DNA of 12,038 nucleotides from Oscillospiraceae bacterium (lineage in GTDB: Bacteria > Bacillota > Clostridia > Oscillospirales > CAG-272), in the NCBI GenBank assembly GCA_015065395.1, contig SVQJ01000035.1:1-12038 (forward strand). The letters are read 5' to 3'. Both the position numbers and the translations under genes were made by a program. Positions 1 to 5,573 of the stretch are shown one piece after another. The notes under the pieces were generated by a model. That model was given only the letters and a program-made list of their open reading frames with translations, was not told where the DNA came from and ran no database searches. Within the stretch, counting starts at the first letter, position 1, and each line of letters opens with the position of its first letter.

Positions 1-291
1 GGCAAGAATATAGTCCAAAAGGATAACGGCGATAATACTTGCCGCGCCGGTCACGTAACTGAGAGCTGATGTTCCCAGAAGAAGCTGAAGAGCACCGTGA
101 ACAAGGCCTGTGAGAAGTCCCCAAAGAGTTCCGTGTCTGTAGGCGATGATAAGAATGGGAAGCATGGATGCCATGGTAATGCTTCCGCCGTACGGCAGAT
201 CCACTATTTTCAGAAGGCTCAGGATCGTTGCAAGCGCTATCATTATCGCGCTTTCGCAGATTTTGAGGGTCAATTTTTTTGTGTTGTTCAT
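1..291 (-). CDS. thiT: Energy-coupled thiamine transporter ThiT, N-terminal part (cut by window edge)
   Basis: The first 97 codons read leftward from an ATG at 291 and continue past the window edge. The product begins MNNTKKLTLKICESAIMIAL and is strongly hydrophobic, with several membrane segments. It carries the YuaJ/ThiT-like stretch 'LPYGGSITMASMLPI' at about residues 32-46, followed by 'YRHGTLWGLLTG'. ThiT is the membrane substrate-binding (S) component of an ECF transporter and takes up thiamine together with the shared EcfAAT module, which is not visible here. A purine-rich ribosome site (AAAGGAAAG on the minus strand, about 297-305) sits before the start. The identification is strengthened by the thiamine pyrophosphate riboswitch directly upstream, which is the usual control of this gene in Bacillota. 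Full ThiT is about 180-200 residues, so roughly half is missing. Confidence 0.9.
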   Translation of the reverse strand, partial: MNNTKKLTLKICESAIMIALATILSLLKIVDLPYGGSITMASMLPILIIAYRHGTLWGLLTGLVHGALQLLLGTSALSYVTGAASIIAVILLDYILA

Positions 292-330
292 AAAAGCTTT
301 CCTTTCTTTTGTCCGAAAGTGAAAGAGCAT

Positions 331-358
331 AAAAAAACCTCTGCGGCCGCAGAGGTTT
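331..358 (-). terminator. Intrinsic terminator of the thiT leader
   Basis: On the minus strand a perfect GC-rich palindrome (CCTCTGCGG/CCGCAGAGG, centred at 346/347, with flanking A/T pairs) is followed by a run of seven T (331-337). It lies between the riboswitch aptamer and the thiT start, so it is the likely expression platform: ligand binding would favour termination. The competing anti-terminator pairing was not resolved by eye. Confidence 0.88.
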
Positions 359-383
359 CCAAAAAAGCTATTATAAGCTCAAT

Positions 384-466
384 GCTCCCTACGCCGGAAT
401 TACCCGTATCAGGTTAAAGGGTTCGGCAAATAGCCGTCTCAGCCGCTTTCGCAGCACCCCTGTATT
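384..466 (-). ncRNA. Thiamine pyrophosphate (TPP, THI-box) riboswitch aptamer
   Basis: Read on the minus strand, the conserved elements appear in order: ACAGGGGTGC (about 454-463), the invariant CTGAGA (437-442), then AACCTGATACGGGTAAT and CCGGCGTAGGGA (386-414). This is the canonical three-way-junction TPP aptamer. One conserved-region variation is visible: TAATTCC where TAATACC or TAATGCC is more usual. It is followed by an intrinsic terminator and then thiT, so thiamine pyrophosphate should repress transporter expression by premature termination. Confidence 0.96.
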
Positions 467-494
467 GAATTTTAAGGTGATCACCTTAGTAGGG

Positions 495-524
495 ATTATA
501 CCACTGCACGATATATTGTGTCAA
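495..524 (-). promoter_or_regulatory. Sigma-A promoter for the TPP riboswitch-thiT transcript
   Basis: On the minus strand a perfect TTGACA (524-519) is separated by 18 bp from a perfect TATAAT (500-495). Transcription would start near 488, about 20 nt before the riboswitch aptamer. It faces away from the radical SAM gene, so the two genes are divergently transcribed. Confidence 0.88.
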
Positions 525-572
525 GAGCTTTTCATAATATTTTGACTTTACTTGCCAAATCGTGTCAGTTAC

Positions 573-601
573 TTGAAATAATACTGATTTTAGTGTATTA
601 T
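573..601 (+). promoter_or_regulatory. Probable sigma-A promoter for the radical SAM gene
   Basis: TTGAAA (573-578), a 17-bp spacer and TATTAT (596-601) form a good match to a housekeeping promoter. A start near 608 would place the upstream in-frame ATG at 606 at or outside the transcript's 5' end, which supports the ATG at 645 as the real start codon. Confidence 0.6.
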
Positions 602-644
602 TTCTATGGATAACAAATTTTGGGTTATCGGAGAGATCACAGCC

Positions 645-1613
645 ATGAAAAAACAGACCCAAAGGGAAAAGAACCCTTTTCCCTACAGCGATTCGAACAA
701 AAGGTATCATACCTTCGATTATTATATGAAGAAGCGCTTTGGCGGTAAATGCGCAAAAATATCCCTTGATGCAGGCTTTTCCTGTCCGAATATTGACGGC
801 ACCAAGGGAAAAGGAGGATGTATCTACTGTTCCGGAGGATCCTCCGGAGCCAAAGCAGGAGATACTCTTTCAGCCCAGTACAAAAACGGAGTTCGTGCGG
901 TGGCATCAAAATGGGATGTGGAGCGCTTCGTGCCTTATTTACAGGCGCATACCAACACCTACGCTCCTTTAGAAAAGTTGGAAGAGGTCTACAATACGTG
1001 CGCTTCATTTGATGGAGCCGTGATGCTTGCTGTTGCCACTCGCGCCGACTGCCTCTCGGACGATGTGGTTGAGCTTCTTTTGCGTACGTCAAAAAAGATC
1101 CCTCTGACGGTGGAGTTGGGACTTCAGAGCATTCACGATGAAACTGCAAAAAGGATAAACCGCGGACACAGCTACAAGGAGTTCACAGACGGCTATGAAA
1201 AACTACGCTCTGCCGGAGGGGATATCTCCCTTTGCATTCATCTCATTAACGGTCTGCCCGGAGAAGATCGGAATATGATGCTTGAAAGCGCCAAAACGGT
1301 GGCAGAGCTTTCCCCCGATATGGTAAAGCTTCATCTTTTGCATATCCTAAAGGATACCCCACTTGAAAAAATGTACCTTTCGGGAGCTTACGTTCCTATG
1401 GATAAGGATGAATATGTAAATCTGGCCGCTGATCAGATAGAGCTGTTTGACCCTCGTACCGTGATAGCAAGAGTGACAGGAGATGCACCGGGAGACAGTC
1501 TTGTTGCTCCGCTTTGGTGCAGAAGAAAAACCGTTGTTGCTAATGATATAGATAAAGAGTTGTACCGAAGAAATACATGGCAAGGTATAAATAACAGGCA
1601 AAATGTGCCTTAA
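645..1613 (+). CDS. TIGR01212 family radical SAM protein (YhcC/YtqA-like)
   Basis: A 322-residue protein. The cluster-binding cysteines are in the family-specific spacing, C47...C59-x2-C62 ('SCPNIDGTKGKGGCIYC'), rather than the common CxxxCxxC. Further family marks are 'TYAPLEKLEEVY', 'VELGLQSIHDETAKRINRGH', 'HLINGLPGE' and a C-terminal 'VTGDAPGD...APLWCRRK...TWQG'. These match E. coli YhcC and its Bacillus relatives, which are predicted to bind a [4Fe-4S] cluster and S-adenosylmethionine; I know of no established substrate. I chose the ATG at 645 because GGAGAG (630-635) lies 9 nt upstream, whereas the in-frame ATG at 606 has no ribosome site and overlaps the predicted transcription start. 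No terminator is visible after the stop. The gene is divergent from thiT, with no evident functional link. Confidence 0.93.
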   Translation: MKKQTQREKNPFPYSDSNKRYHTFDYYMKKRFGGKCAKISLDAGFSCPNIDGTKGKGGCIYCSGGSSGAKAGDTLSAQYKNGVRAVASKWDVERFVPYLQAHTNTYAPLEKLEEVYNTCASFDGAVMLAVATRADCLSDDVVELLLRTSKKIPLTVELGLQSIHDETAKRINRGHSYKEFTDGYEKLRSAGGDISLCIHLINGLPGEDRNMMLESAKTVAELSPDMVKLHLLHILKDTPLEKMYLSGAYVPMDKDEYVNLAADQIELFDPRTVIARVTGDAPGDSLVAPLWCRRKTVVANDIDKELYRRNTWQGINNRQNVP

Positions 1614-1619
1614 TTGTAA

Positions 1620-1652
1620 TTTGTACACAAAAAATACACAATTTGTTACAAA
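1620..1652. promoter_or_regulatory. Pair of TTTGT-N-ACAAA dyads upstream of the XRE regulator (possible operator)
   Basis: Two near-identical short inverted repeats occur in the gap before the XRE-family gene: TTTGT-AC-ACAAA at 1620-1631 and TTTGT-T-ACAAA at 1642-1652. Their centres are about 21.5 bp apart, close to two turns of B-DNA, as expected for two dimer sites on the same helix face. A weak downstream promoter (TTGGTA 1667-1672, 17 bp, TTTAAT 1690-1695) is possible. The region is AT-rich, so chance is a real alternative. No ligand or regulator is known. Confidence 0.35.
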
Positions 1653-1808
1653 AATGTTAGTAGACTTTGGTACATTATTCTGCTAAATTTTTAATTAGGA
1701 TAGTATTTGTACCGTCAAGAAAAATGCGGAAAATACGAGGGACGGAATCGTAAATTTAATTTTCCCGCAAGTTTTGAAAAAACAAAGCAAATGAAAGCAC
1801 GGTGTTGT

Positions 1809-2294
1809 ATGAAGTATGGAAAAAGATGGTCCATAAGCGCCCAGAAAAAACAGGAATATATCAACAAGCTCCTTCCCCAGCTTGCCGCCCTTCGCGCAAG
1901 AGCAGGACTTTCTCAGGATGAGCTTGCAGGCCTTGTGGGTGTTTCCAGGCAGACCTATTGCCTGACGGAAACGGGAGCAAGATCTCTCTCATGGAATACT
2001 TACCTCTCCATTGTTATGTTTTTCGATTATAACTGCAGAACTCATGATCTGCTCCGAAGCAGCGGCGCTTTTCCGGAGGATCTGTTCTATCAGTTTAATC
2101 CCGGAGATGAAAAGGTATCCAAGGGAAGCTCATTTGAAGCCATCCCCGAGCTTAATAAGCTGTTTTTTGCCCTTGATGAAAGCGGCAAAAACTCCGTTAG
2201 AGGCGTGGTCGTTTGCGAATATGCAAGATGCGCAGAGCTCGATAAAGCCGAGCTTATCCGTCTTTTGTCGGAGCTTGTGACCAACGGTAATTAA
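1809..2294 (+). CDS. XRE-family helix-turn-helix transcriptional regulator
   Basis: A 161-residue protein from this start. Residues about 22-65 form a Cro/CI-type helix-turn-helix: 'LRARAGLSQDELAGLVGVSR' followed by 'QTYCLTETGARSLSWNTY'. The remaining ~95 residues ('HDLLRSSGAFPEDLFYQFNP...ELIRLLSELVTNGN') match no ligand-binding domain I recognise and may mediate dimerisation. The start is uncertain. In-frame alternatives are an ATG at 1791 and a TTG at 1707. The TTG has AGGA at 1697-1700 but would add a basic, non-domain-like leader; neither ATG has a convincing ribosome site. I chose 1809 because it begins just before the conserved-looking part. It is transcribed in the same direction as the radical SAM gene, about 195 bp downstream, and is probably a separate unit. 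Its targets are unknown; autoregulation through the upstream dyads is a guess. Confidence 0.85.
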   Translation: MKYGKRWSISAQKKQEYINKLLPQLAALRARAGLSQDELAGLVGVSRQTYCLTETGARSLSWNTYLSIVMFFDYNCRTHDLLRSSGAFPEDLFYQFNPGDEKVSKGSSFEAIPELNKLFFALDESGKNSVRGVVVCEYARCAELDKAELIRLLSELVTNGN

Positions 2295-2341
2295 ACCCAA
2301 AGAAAAATAGAGCTTTTTCGGCACGGCCTGAAACCCGTGCC

Positions 2342-2400
2342 CTGTATTTGTGCAATAATTCAACACCCTCAAAAAAGGGAGAGATTTGCAAGAAATACAG
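2342..2400. repeat. Imperfect inverted repeat
   Basis: CTGTATTT (2342-2349) pairs with AAATACAG (2393-2400). Inside it TGCAA (2351-2355) pairs with TTGCA (2386-2390), and CCCT (2366-2369) with AGGG (2376-2379). The nested arrangement would fold into one long, interrupted hairpin. No T-run follows, so it is not an obvious terminator. Confidence 0.5.
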
Positions 2401-2407
2401 CTTTTTC

Positions 2408-2437
2408 TTGGTTCTTCCCTTAAAAGGAAAGAACCAA
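2408..2437. repeat. Short-loop inverted repeat with GGTTCTT/AAGAACC arms
   Basis: Arms at 2408-2421 and 2424-2437 pair over 14 bp with a single C-A mismatch (2417/2428) and only two bases between them, so in practice the loop is TTAAAA. The purine/pyrimidine-biased arms (GGTTCTTCCCTT and AAGGAAAGAACC) look like a repeat unit rather than a terminator, because no T-run follows on either strand. Confidence 0.55.
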
Positions 2438-2481
2438 AGGAATTTTAAGAATAGCAACGATAACGAAAAGGCAAAAAGCCG

Positions 2482-2541
2482 CTAAAAAGAGTAAGGTGCA
2501 CAAAATGAACAAGCTCATTTTGTGCACCTTACTCTTTTTAG
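2482..2541. terminator. Perfect 27-bp hairpin, probable bidirectional terminator
   Basis: The arms 2482-2508 and 2515-2541 are exactly complementary over 27 bp with a 6-base loop (ACAAGC, 2509-2514). An A5 run (2484-2488) opens the left arm and a T5 run (2535-2539) closes the right arm, so transcripts from either side would carry a stem followed by U residues. It lies between the convergent XRE and tldD-tldE units, where a shared terminator is expected. The stem is much longer and less GC-biased than usual for a terminator, and a further 9-bp outer pairing flanks it. Confidence 0.72.
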
Positions 2542-2656
2542 GTTATAGCATCTACGGCGGCTTTTGTCTTGCGATCTTTATCCAAACTAACTCTTAAAGT
2601 TTTTTTGCAAGTCTTTCTTCGAAAAGCGACCGTTTCTGCGTGCAAGAAACAAATTA

Positions 2657-3955
2657 TTATTTTCCCGAAACCGTGATTCCGTCAAATGCCGCATAGGGCA
2701 GAAGAGAATAACCGTCTGCCATTCTTTCCTTTGAAATAGCCACCAGGTTTTTCAGCATATCCGCAAGATTTCCCGCAATCATAGTCTCGCTGACGGCGCA
2801 TTTTATCTTTCCGTTTTCGATAAGGAAGGAGTTTTTTGCAACGCCTGAAAAATCTCCGTTATTTGCAGGGGAGCCGCCGGAGAAGCGACCCACAAGGATA
2901 CCCTTTCCGATTCCCGCAATGATCTCATCCAAAGATCTGTCTCCCGGAGCGATAACCATGCTGCCGCCGGAATTCTTAGCTCTTTCAACACCTGTTTTGT
3001 TAGAAACATAGAGACTTACAAGGAAGCTTTCCAGACGGCCGTTCTTGATGAAGTCAAAATCCTCTGCCACAAAGCCCTCTGTTGTGTATGACTGGCCGCA
3101 AACGATCTCCTTTTCGGAAGGATTGAAGGAAACGGTAATGCGCTCGTCAGCCACCATAGTGCCCAAAGCATCCTTCCATATACTTGTGCCCTCAAGAATG
3201 GGGCTATCAGAGGCAAAATTACCTGCGATCTCGCTGATAAACTCGCCAAAGCACGAAGGGGAGAGGAGCATGGTGCCGGTAAATTTACCCTCAGTGGGAA
3301 CTGTATGGATCTGCTTTTGAACATCGGAGAGATCCTTCGCAATAGAGCCAAGCTCAATGGCAGGTCTGTCAAGATTATCGGTTATGACCCCGGTGGAGAA
3401 GAAGGAAGATCCCTCCTCGCCCTCGTGGGCAGAATACATAAGATCGAAATTATAATATCCTGCCTGCTTTGTGTAAAGGGCGCCGTTGGAATTGCGGTAA
3501 ACACTGTGAGCATTTTCGTGCGCCACGATCATCTGCTCCATAACTATGAGAGGATAATCTCTCTCAATAGTCTCCAAAAGCTCCTTTGTACGGTCGAAAA
3601 GAAGATCAAGATCCGGAGTGACAGCTCCGTTCTTAAAGCTTTTCTCATTTTTACCGGGTGCAAGCGCCCAGGCACTGTCGGGAGTGGAGGATCTTGCCGC
3701 GGCGATGCAGTTTTCAACCGCCTCATCGATCTTTTCCTCATCAAAGCTATTAAGTCCCACGCTTCCCTTTTTGCCGTCGATAAAGGCTGTTAAGGTGAGA
3801 GAATTATCAAAAAGAGTTCTGAAAAGAGTGAATTCTCCCCCCTCAACGTTAAACTCACGGGTCTCTCCGGAGGAGGCGGTGCAATATGCCATATCAGCGC
3901 CGCTATCCTTTAATTTCTCTATTACCTGTTCTGTAACAAAACAAAGCTTATCCAT
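2657..3955 (-). CDS. tldE: TldE/PmbA-type metalloprotease subunit
   Basis: A 432-residue member of the TldD/PmbA family, close to the usual length of about 450. It lacks the HExxxH zinc motif found in its upstream partner, as expected for the TldE (PmbA) subunit. Family features include the C-terminal glycine-rich part ('GRFSGGSPANNGDFSGVAKN', then 'MLKNLVAISKER'). In E. coli TldD and TldE form a heterodimeric protease that degrades unfolded peptides, acts on CcdA and completes microcin B17 maturation; TldD carries the catalytic zinc. The start at 3955 is preceded by a strong GGGAGG ribosome site; the reading frame extends further upstream, but only through the end of tldD in another frame. 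It lies 20 nt downstream of tldD, so the two are almost certainly one operon. A perfect-stem terminator follows in the gap. Confidence 0.93.
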   Translation of the reverse strand: MDKLCFVTEQVIEKLKDSGADMAYCTASSGETREFNVEGGEFTLFRTLFDNSLTLTAFIDGKKGSVGLNSFDEEKIDEAVENCIAAARSSTPDSAWALAPGKNEKSFKNGAVTPDLDLLFDRTKELLETIERDYPLIVMEQMIVAHENAHSVYRNSNGALYTKQAGYYNFDLMYSAHEGEEGSSFFSTGVITDNLDRPAIELGSIAKDLSDVQKQIHTVPTEGKFTGTMLLSPSCFGEFISEIAGNFASDSPILEGTSIWKDALGTMVADERITVSFNPSEKEIVCGQSYTTEGFVAEDFDFIKNGRLESFLVSLYVSNKTGVERAKNSGGSMVIAPGDRSLDEIIAGIGKGILVGRFSGGSPANNGDFSGVAKNSFLIENGKIKCAVSETMIAGNLADMLKNLVAISKERMADGYSLLPYAAFDGITVSGK

Positions 3956-3975
3956 TATACTTAACCTCCCTTTTC

Positions 3976-5361
3976 TTATCTTCCGCCGATGGTTACCTTG
4001 CAACGAACCGCGGCACCGCCGATGCCAACAGGCATAGGCTGCTTCTTGCCGCAATAGCCGGAGGAGGACCACTCCATAGTATCGGATACCATATCAACGG
4101 TCTTGAGCATTTCAAAGGCAACTCCTGAAATGGTGGTATCAAGCAGGGGGCGGCCAAGCTTTCCGTTCTTGATCTCATATCCCATGCAGACACCGAACAT
4201 GAATTCTCCCGTGGTATCAGCCTGACCGTTATTTGTATCGGTAAAATAATATCCGTCATCAACGGAAGCGATCATCTCCTCGAGGGTAGATGTTCCGGGA
4301 GCAATAGCAGTGTTTCTCATTCTGATAAGGGGCTCATCGGAGAAGGAATATGCACGTGCATTTCCCATAGGCTCCATTGCGAATCTCTCTGCGCTCTCAC
4401 GGCTGTTCATATATCCTGTAAGTATACCGTCCTTGATGAGCACCTGATCGCGGCAGGGAACTCCCTCGTCGTCTATATATACGGGAAGGGGTGCTTCAAC
4501 ACCGTTGCAGGTGTGAGCATAATCGATCATAGTAACAAGCTCACTTGCAACTCTCTTGTTAAGATTATGAGCCGCAACGCTTCCGCCGAGAACCAGATCT
4601 GCCTCAACGGTATGTCCCACAGCCTCGTGAGCAAGCATACCTGAAAGCTCTCCGCCGAGAATACAGGTCTTTACGCCTGCATCGGGATAAATACCCTCTC
4701 TCTTTAGCATGATCTTTTCATAAAGATCATCCACCTTGGCGAAAAGTGCATCAGGGGTCGTGAAGAAGGTATCAAAGGTGCCGAAGCCGCCAATGGGAAT
4801 AAACCTTTCAACGGGAAGACCGTCCTTTGTTTCTGCGGTCATTCTCAGATAAATATAGGAACGGGGGATATAGCTGTGGCCTGAGCATCCGTCGGAAACC
4901 TCGATATACTTATCCATGGAATCCGCTCTGACGGAGATTCCGCGGCCTGTGAGGTTCTTGCAGTGCTTCTCAACATAGCTGTCAATCTCACGTGCAAAAT
5001 CAATATACATTTTCTGCTCAACGTCAATGCCCGATGTGGGACAGAATATCTCCTGAGGAGCGATGGGGATGATCGGCCCCTTACCCTTGTTTATACGAGA
5101 ATCCATAAAACAAGCATTGTCCGTTGCGGCGCGAAGCACGCTTCTTGCCGCCTCAACGCTTACCTCCGCCATAGAGGAGAAGCCGTAAACTCCGTTTTTG
5201 TAAACTCTTGCAGAAACGCCCTCTGTTTCGCTTCTTGCGTTACCCGTGAGATTGCCGGAAACTATTGCAACACTGCGGGACTTGTTCTGCTGACAGCGCA
5301 CCTCGGTATGGACGCCGTCTGCAAAGTCTTTTCTTATGTCAGCTATCTTATTTGAAAACAT
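3976..5361 (-). CDS. tldD: TldD-type zinc metalloprotease subunit
   Basis: A 461-residue TldD. The zinc-binding HExxxH is present as HEAVGH at 245-250 ('GMLAHEAVGHTVEADLVLGG'), and the third ligand is probably C437 in the C-terminal 'SSSGYCGKKQPMPVGIGG', matching the conserved TldD cysteine. Other family stretches are 'YIDDEGVPCRDQVLIKDG' and 'TGYMNSRESAERF'. It should be an active cytoplasmic subunit working with the downstream TldE in an enclosed heterodimer that digests unstructured peptides. The ATG at 5361 has AGGAG (5371-5367 on the minus strand) 5 nt away. No RiPP precursor, modification enzyme or ccdAB-like pair is found nearby, so a general peptide-turnover role is more likely than a dedicated maturation role. 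The gene is divergent from the dockerin protein. Confidence 0.95.
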   Translation of the reverse strand: MFSNKIADIRKDFADGVHTEVRCQQNKSRSVAIVSGNLTGNARSETEGVSARVYKNGVYGFSSMAEVSVEAARSVLRAATDNACFMDSRINKGKGPIIPIAPQEIFCPTSGIDVEQKMYIDFAREIDSYVEKHCKNLTGRGISVRADSMDKYIEVSDGCSGHSYIPRSYIYLRMTAETKDGLPVERFIPIGGFGTFDTFFTTPDALFAKVDDLYEKIMLKREGIYPDAGVKTCILGGELSGMLAHEAVGHTVEADLVLGGSVAAHNLNKRVASELVTMIDYAHTCNGVEAPLPVYIDDEGVPCRDQVLIKDGILTGYMNSRESAERFAMEPMGNARAYSFSDEPLIRMRNTAIAPGTSTLEEMIASVDDGYYFTDTNNGQADTTGEFMFGVCMGYEIKNGKLGRPLLDTTISGVAFEMLKTVDMVSDTMEWSSSGYCGKKQPMPVGIGGAAVRCKVTIGGR

Positions 5362-5376
5362 AATAACTCCTAAAAA

Positions 5377-5405
5377 ATATAATATAGTTTATTTTACCAC
5401 TTCAA
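5377..5405 (-). promoter_or_regulatory. Possible promoter for tldD-tldE
   Basis: On the minus strand TTGAAG (5405-5400) is followed after 17 bp by TTATAT (5382-5377). An overlapping TATATT (5386-5381) or TATTAT (5384-5379) could serve as the -10 instead, with shorter spacing. The region is very AT-rich, so the exact boxes are uncertain, although a promoter is needed here because the neighbouring gene is divergent. Confidence 0.4.
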
Positions 5406-5500
5406 AGAGAAAATTACAACAGTAAAAATCAATTTGAATAAATAACGGCTTCATAATACTTTTTCTTAGCGAGCAAATCAATGAAAGGAGCCATTCGCTG

Positions 5501-5529
5501 TTGAAAATCCTTGAAAAATCCTGTATACT
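5501..5529 (+). promoter_or_regulatory. Sigma-A promoter for the dockerin protein gene
   Basis: TTGAAA (5501-5506), exactly 17 bp, then TATACT (5524-5529). Initiation near 5536 gives a leader of about 38 nt with the ribosome site AAGGAGG (5563-5569). A second TTGAAAAATCC copy directly follows the first (5501-5510 and 5511-5521), giving a small direct repeat across the -35 region. Confidence 0.75.
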
Positions 5530-5573
5530 GTAAAAAAAACTTTTTTATCATGTCTATGACCGAAGGAGGAATT

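Larger units (their letters stand above)
2295..2656. other. Palindrome-rich non-coding gap between convergent genes
   Basis: A 362-bp stretch between the converging XRE and tldE genes with no credible coding frame. It holds several inverted repeats in succession: a 7-bp GC hairpin (GGCACGG 2320-2326 with CCGTGCC 2335-2341), an imperfect hairpin (2342-2400), a short-loop hairpin (2408-2437), a perfect 27-bp stem (2482-2541) nested inside an extra 9-bp outer pairing (2474-2482 with 2557-2565), and GTTTCT/AGAAAC (2632-2637, 2645-2650). Short words recur, for example AGCTTTTTC twice (2311-2319, 2399-2407) and GCAAG or TGCAAG several times. It may be terminators alone or a dispersed palindromic repeat unit. 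Confidence 0.6.

Noticed and set aside
97..417. Plus-strand 106-codon open frame
   Set aside because: It runs antisense through thiT, the terminator and the TPP riboswitch, has no ribosome site, and its composition is not protein-like.
606..644. Upstream ATG extension of the radical SAM protein
   Set aside because: There is no ribosome site, the predicted transcription start falls on top of it, and the ATG at 645 has GGAGAG at good spacing.
1707..1808. TTG-initiated extension of the XRE regulator
   Set aside because: AGGA lies upstream, but the added residues are basic and low in domain character. It remains possible and is noted as an alternative start.
2320..2341. GGCACGG hairpin as the terminator of the XRE gene
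   Set aside because: The stem is only 7 bp and no T-run follows on either strand, so the perfect stem at 2482-2541 is the better terminator.
2295..2656. CRISPR array or structured regulatory RNA in the convergent gap
   Set aside because: The repeats are inverted rather than regularly spaced direct repeats, and no known RNA family consensus is recognisable.
3045..3793. Plus-strand open frames of 91 and 162 codons inside tldE
   Set aside because: They are shadows of the strongly supported minus-strand tldE, without start signals of their own.
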